Assembly (NCBI RefSeq): GCF_000769915.1
Contig: NZ_JRLV01000015.1
Span: forward strand, 62,001 to 126,000
DNA length: 64,000 bases
Source: Flavobacterium beibuense F44-8
GTDB taxonomy: Bacteria; Bacteroidota; Bacteroidia; Flavobacteriales; Flavobacteriaceae
Direction: 5' to 3'
Shown here: piece by piece, positions 63,276 to 64,000 of the stretch
Position numbering within the stretch: the first letter of the stretch is position 1
Layout: the number at the start of each line of letters is the position of its first letter
Notes under the pieces: model-generated
What the model saw: only the letters and a program-made list of their open reading frames with translations
Databases searched by the model: none
Told to the model about the DNA's origin: nothing
Program-made: the position numbers and the translations under genes

Positions 63276-63826
63276 GACATTGCTAATTTTTTTAGCAGAC
63301 TCTCTTTAGCTCTGCTAATGGTTGTGCGGCAATTGCCGGCTGTTATCTGCATTATTTCACTTATCTCCTCTTGGTCGTAACCTTCTATGTACAATAAGGT
63401 TAATATTATTCTGTAATTTTCCTTTAACGACGCTATGGCTTGCGAAACCTGTTGCACTTGCAGCTGCTGAAAATCAACTTTAGCTTCTTCGCCATTATCA
63501 CCGTCTTCCAGTTTATACAGCATGTTGTCTATAGGCTGGGTGGCATCCTTGTTTAATTTTTTGTAGTTGTCCAGGCTATGGTTTACTACAATTTTTTTAA
63601 GCCAGGCGCCAAAGGCCACCTCTCCTTTAAACGAATCCAGTTTTGTAAAAGCTTTTAAGAACGATTCCTGCATAACATCTTCGGCCCAATGTTCATCTTT
63701 TACAATACGTAATGCAGTGTTGTACATAGCTCTATAGTACATATTATAGACTTCAAACTGCGCATTGCGGTTCCCCGCCTTACATAGTGTAATGAGATGG
63801 TTTATATCGGTTTGCGTTCTTTCCAA
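63272..63826 (-). CDS. ECF-type RNA polymerase sigma factor
   Basis: The 184-residue protein has region 2 (FEVYNMYYRAMYNTALRIVK and EDVMQESFLKAFTKLDSF) and region 4 (QVSQAIASLKENYRIILTLL, then EGYDQEEISEIMQITAGNC). It starts the minus-strand operon of anti-sigma-like protein and two beta-repeat exported proteins, which it probably activates. The upstream 170 bases (63827-64000) hold its promoter; no consensus element is clear, although a GTTACA tandem repeat lies near 63874. Confidence 0.92.
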   Translation of the reverse strand: MERTQTDINHLITLCKAGNRNAQFEVYNMYYRAMYNTALRIVKDEHWAEDVMQESFLKAFTKLDSFKGEVAFGAWLKKIVVNHSLDNYKKLNKDATQPIDNMLYKLEDGDNGEEAKVDFQQLQVQQVSQAIASLKENYRIILTLLYIEGYDQEEISEIMQITAGNCRTTISRAKESLLKKLAMS

Positions 63827-64000
63827 CTTTCGTTTGCCTGGTTTAATATAATGACTGGCAGGATAACCTTATTGTTACAGTTACAGTGAAAAAAAGTTTT
63901 CTAAATTTAATGATTTTTTAAATTATGCCCGTATTTTCTGCCTTTTCCTGATTGTGACTAACTTGTTTTTAAAGTATATTTACGTTAGAAAATTTTTACA
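63827..64000. other. Upstream region of the sigma operon, window end
   Basis: No gene is supported. The stretch is AT-rich with GTTACAGTTACAG near 63874-63886, possibly a recognition site of the sigma operon. Confidence 0.35.

Overview
The window looks like a chromosomal segment of a Flavobacteriaceae member (phylum Bacteroidota, Flavobacterium-like). The reasons are AT-rich intergenic DNA, promoters of the TTG-N17-19-TAnnTTTG type, SusC/FecA-like beta-barrels with carboxypeptidase-regulatory N-termini, a type IX secretion C-terminal tail, many small lipoproteins with MKK-type signal peptides, a short menE, and prfB with the classical programmed frameshift. No prophage, insertion sequence, CRISPR array or rRNA is visible. 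There is one tRNA (Tyr).

Layout. 1-2850: start of a probable LytS-type sensor kinase (cut by the window edge) divergent from an outer-membrane beta-barrel protein. 3.3-7.05 kb, minus strand: a tightly packed photoreactivation operon containing an FAD-binding photolyase-like protein that seems circularly permuted, an SDR oxidoreductase, a TIGR03643 protein, a DUF2256 zinc-ribbon protein and an FeS-type (6-4) photolyase. 7.1-8.8 kb: a type IX secreted DUF4397 protein. 9.25-11.8 kb: a 7TMR-DISM histidine kinase and LuxR-type response regulator. Divergent from them, 11.9-15.4 kb, is a two-gene unit coding a coiled-coil/TPR protein with DYWGNPVK tail repeats and a TPR-SUMF1-FKBP fusion. 16.6 kb: tRNA-Tyr with promoter and terminator. 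17-24.3 kb: a cation diffusion facilitator, three tandem DUF4369 paralogues (one has lost its thioredoxin domain but keeps an in-frame fossil of its tail), and a sulfur pair (persulfide dioxygenase-rhodanese and TauE exporter). 24.6-33.9 kb: glutamate dehydrogenase, a patch of dispersed intergenic repeats, a second beta-barrel receptor, ArsC-like reductase, CPBP protease, MenE and small orphan genes.

34-37.2 kb is a phosphate region: PiT transporter, DUF47 regulator and a divergent PiT-like membrane protein. 37.2-46 kb carries cardiolipin synthase, an acyl-CoA carboxylase beta subunit, an esterase, a methyltransferase, an M1 peptidase and an OMPLA-type phospholipase. 46.1-50.3 kb is an aldehyde/alcohol dehydrogenase unit with DUF779 and a convergent AraC regulator. 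A pair of direct half-sites 21 bp apart lies just upstream of the operon's promoter. 51-53.7 kb: two tandem GAF histidine kinases. 53.9-60.7 kb: prfB, threonine aldolase, YbaB, oligopeptidase B and a cysteine-synthase-family enzyme. 60.9-63.8 kb: an ECF sigma operon with a membrane anti-sigma-like protein and two exported beta-repeat proteins.

Most of the window is ordinary housekeeping and envelope biology. The most unusual parts are the SUMF1-FKBP fusion with its DYWGNPVK partner, the permuted photolyase-like protein in the photoreactivation operon, the DUF4369 paralogue with its fossil tail, the divergent PiT-like transporter, and the probable AraC operator. All functional statements come from reading motifs by eye; no database search was run.
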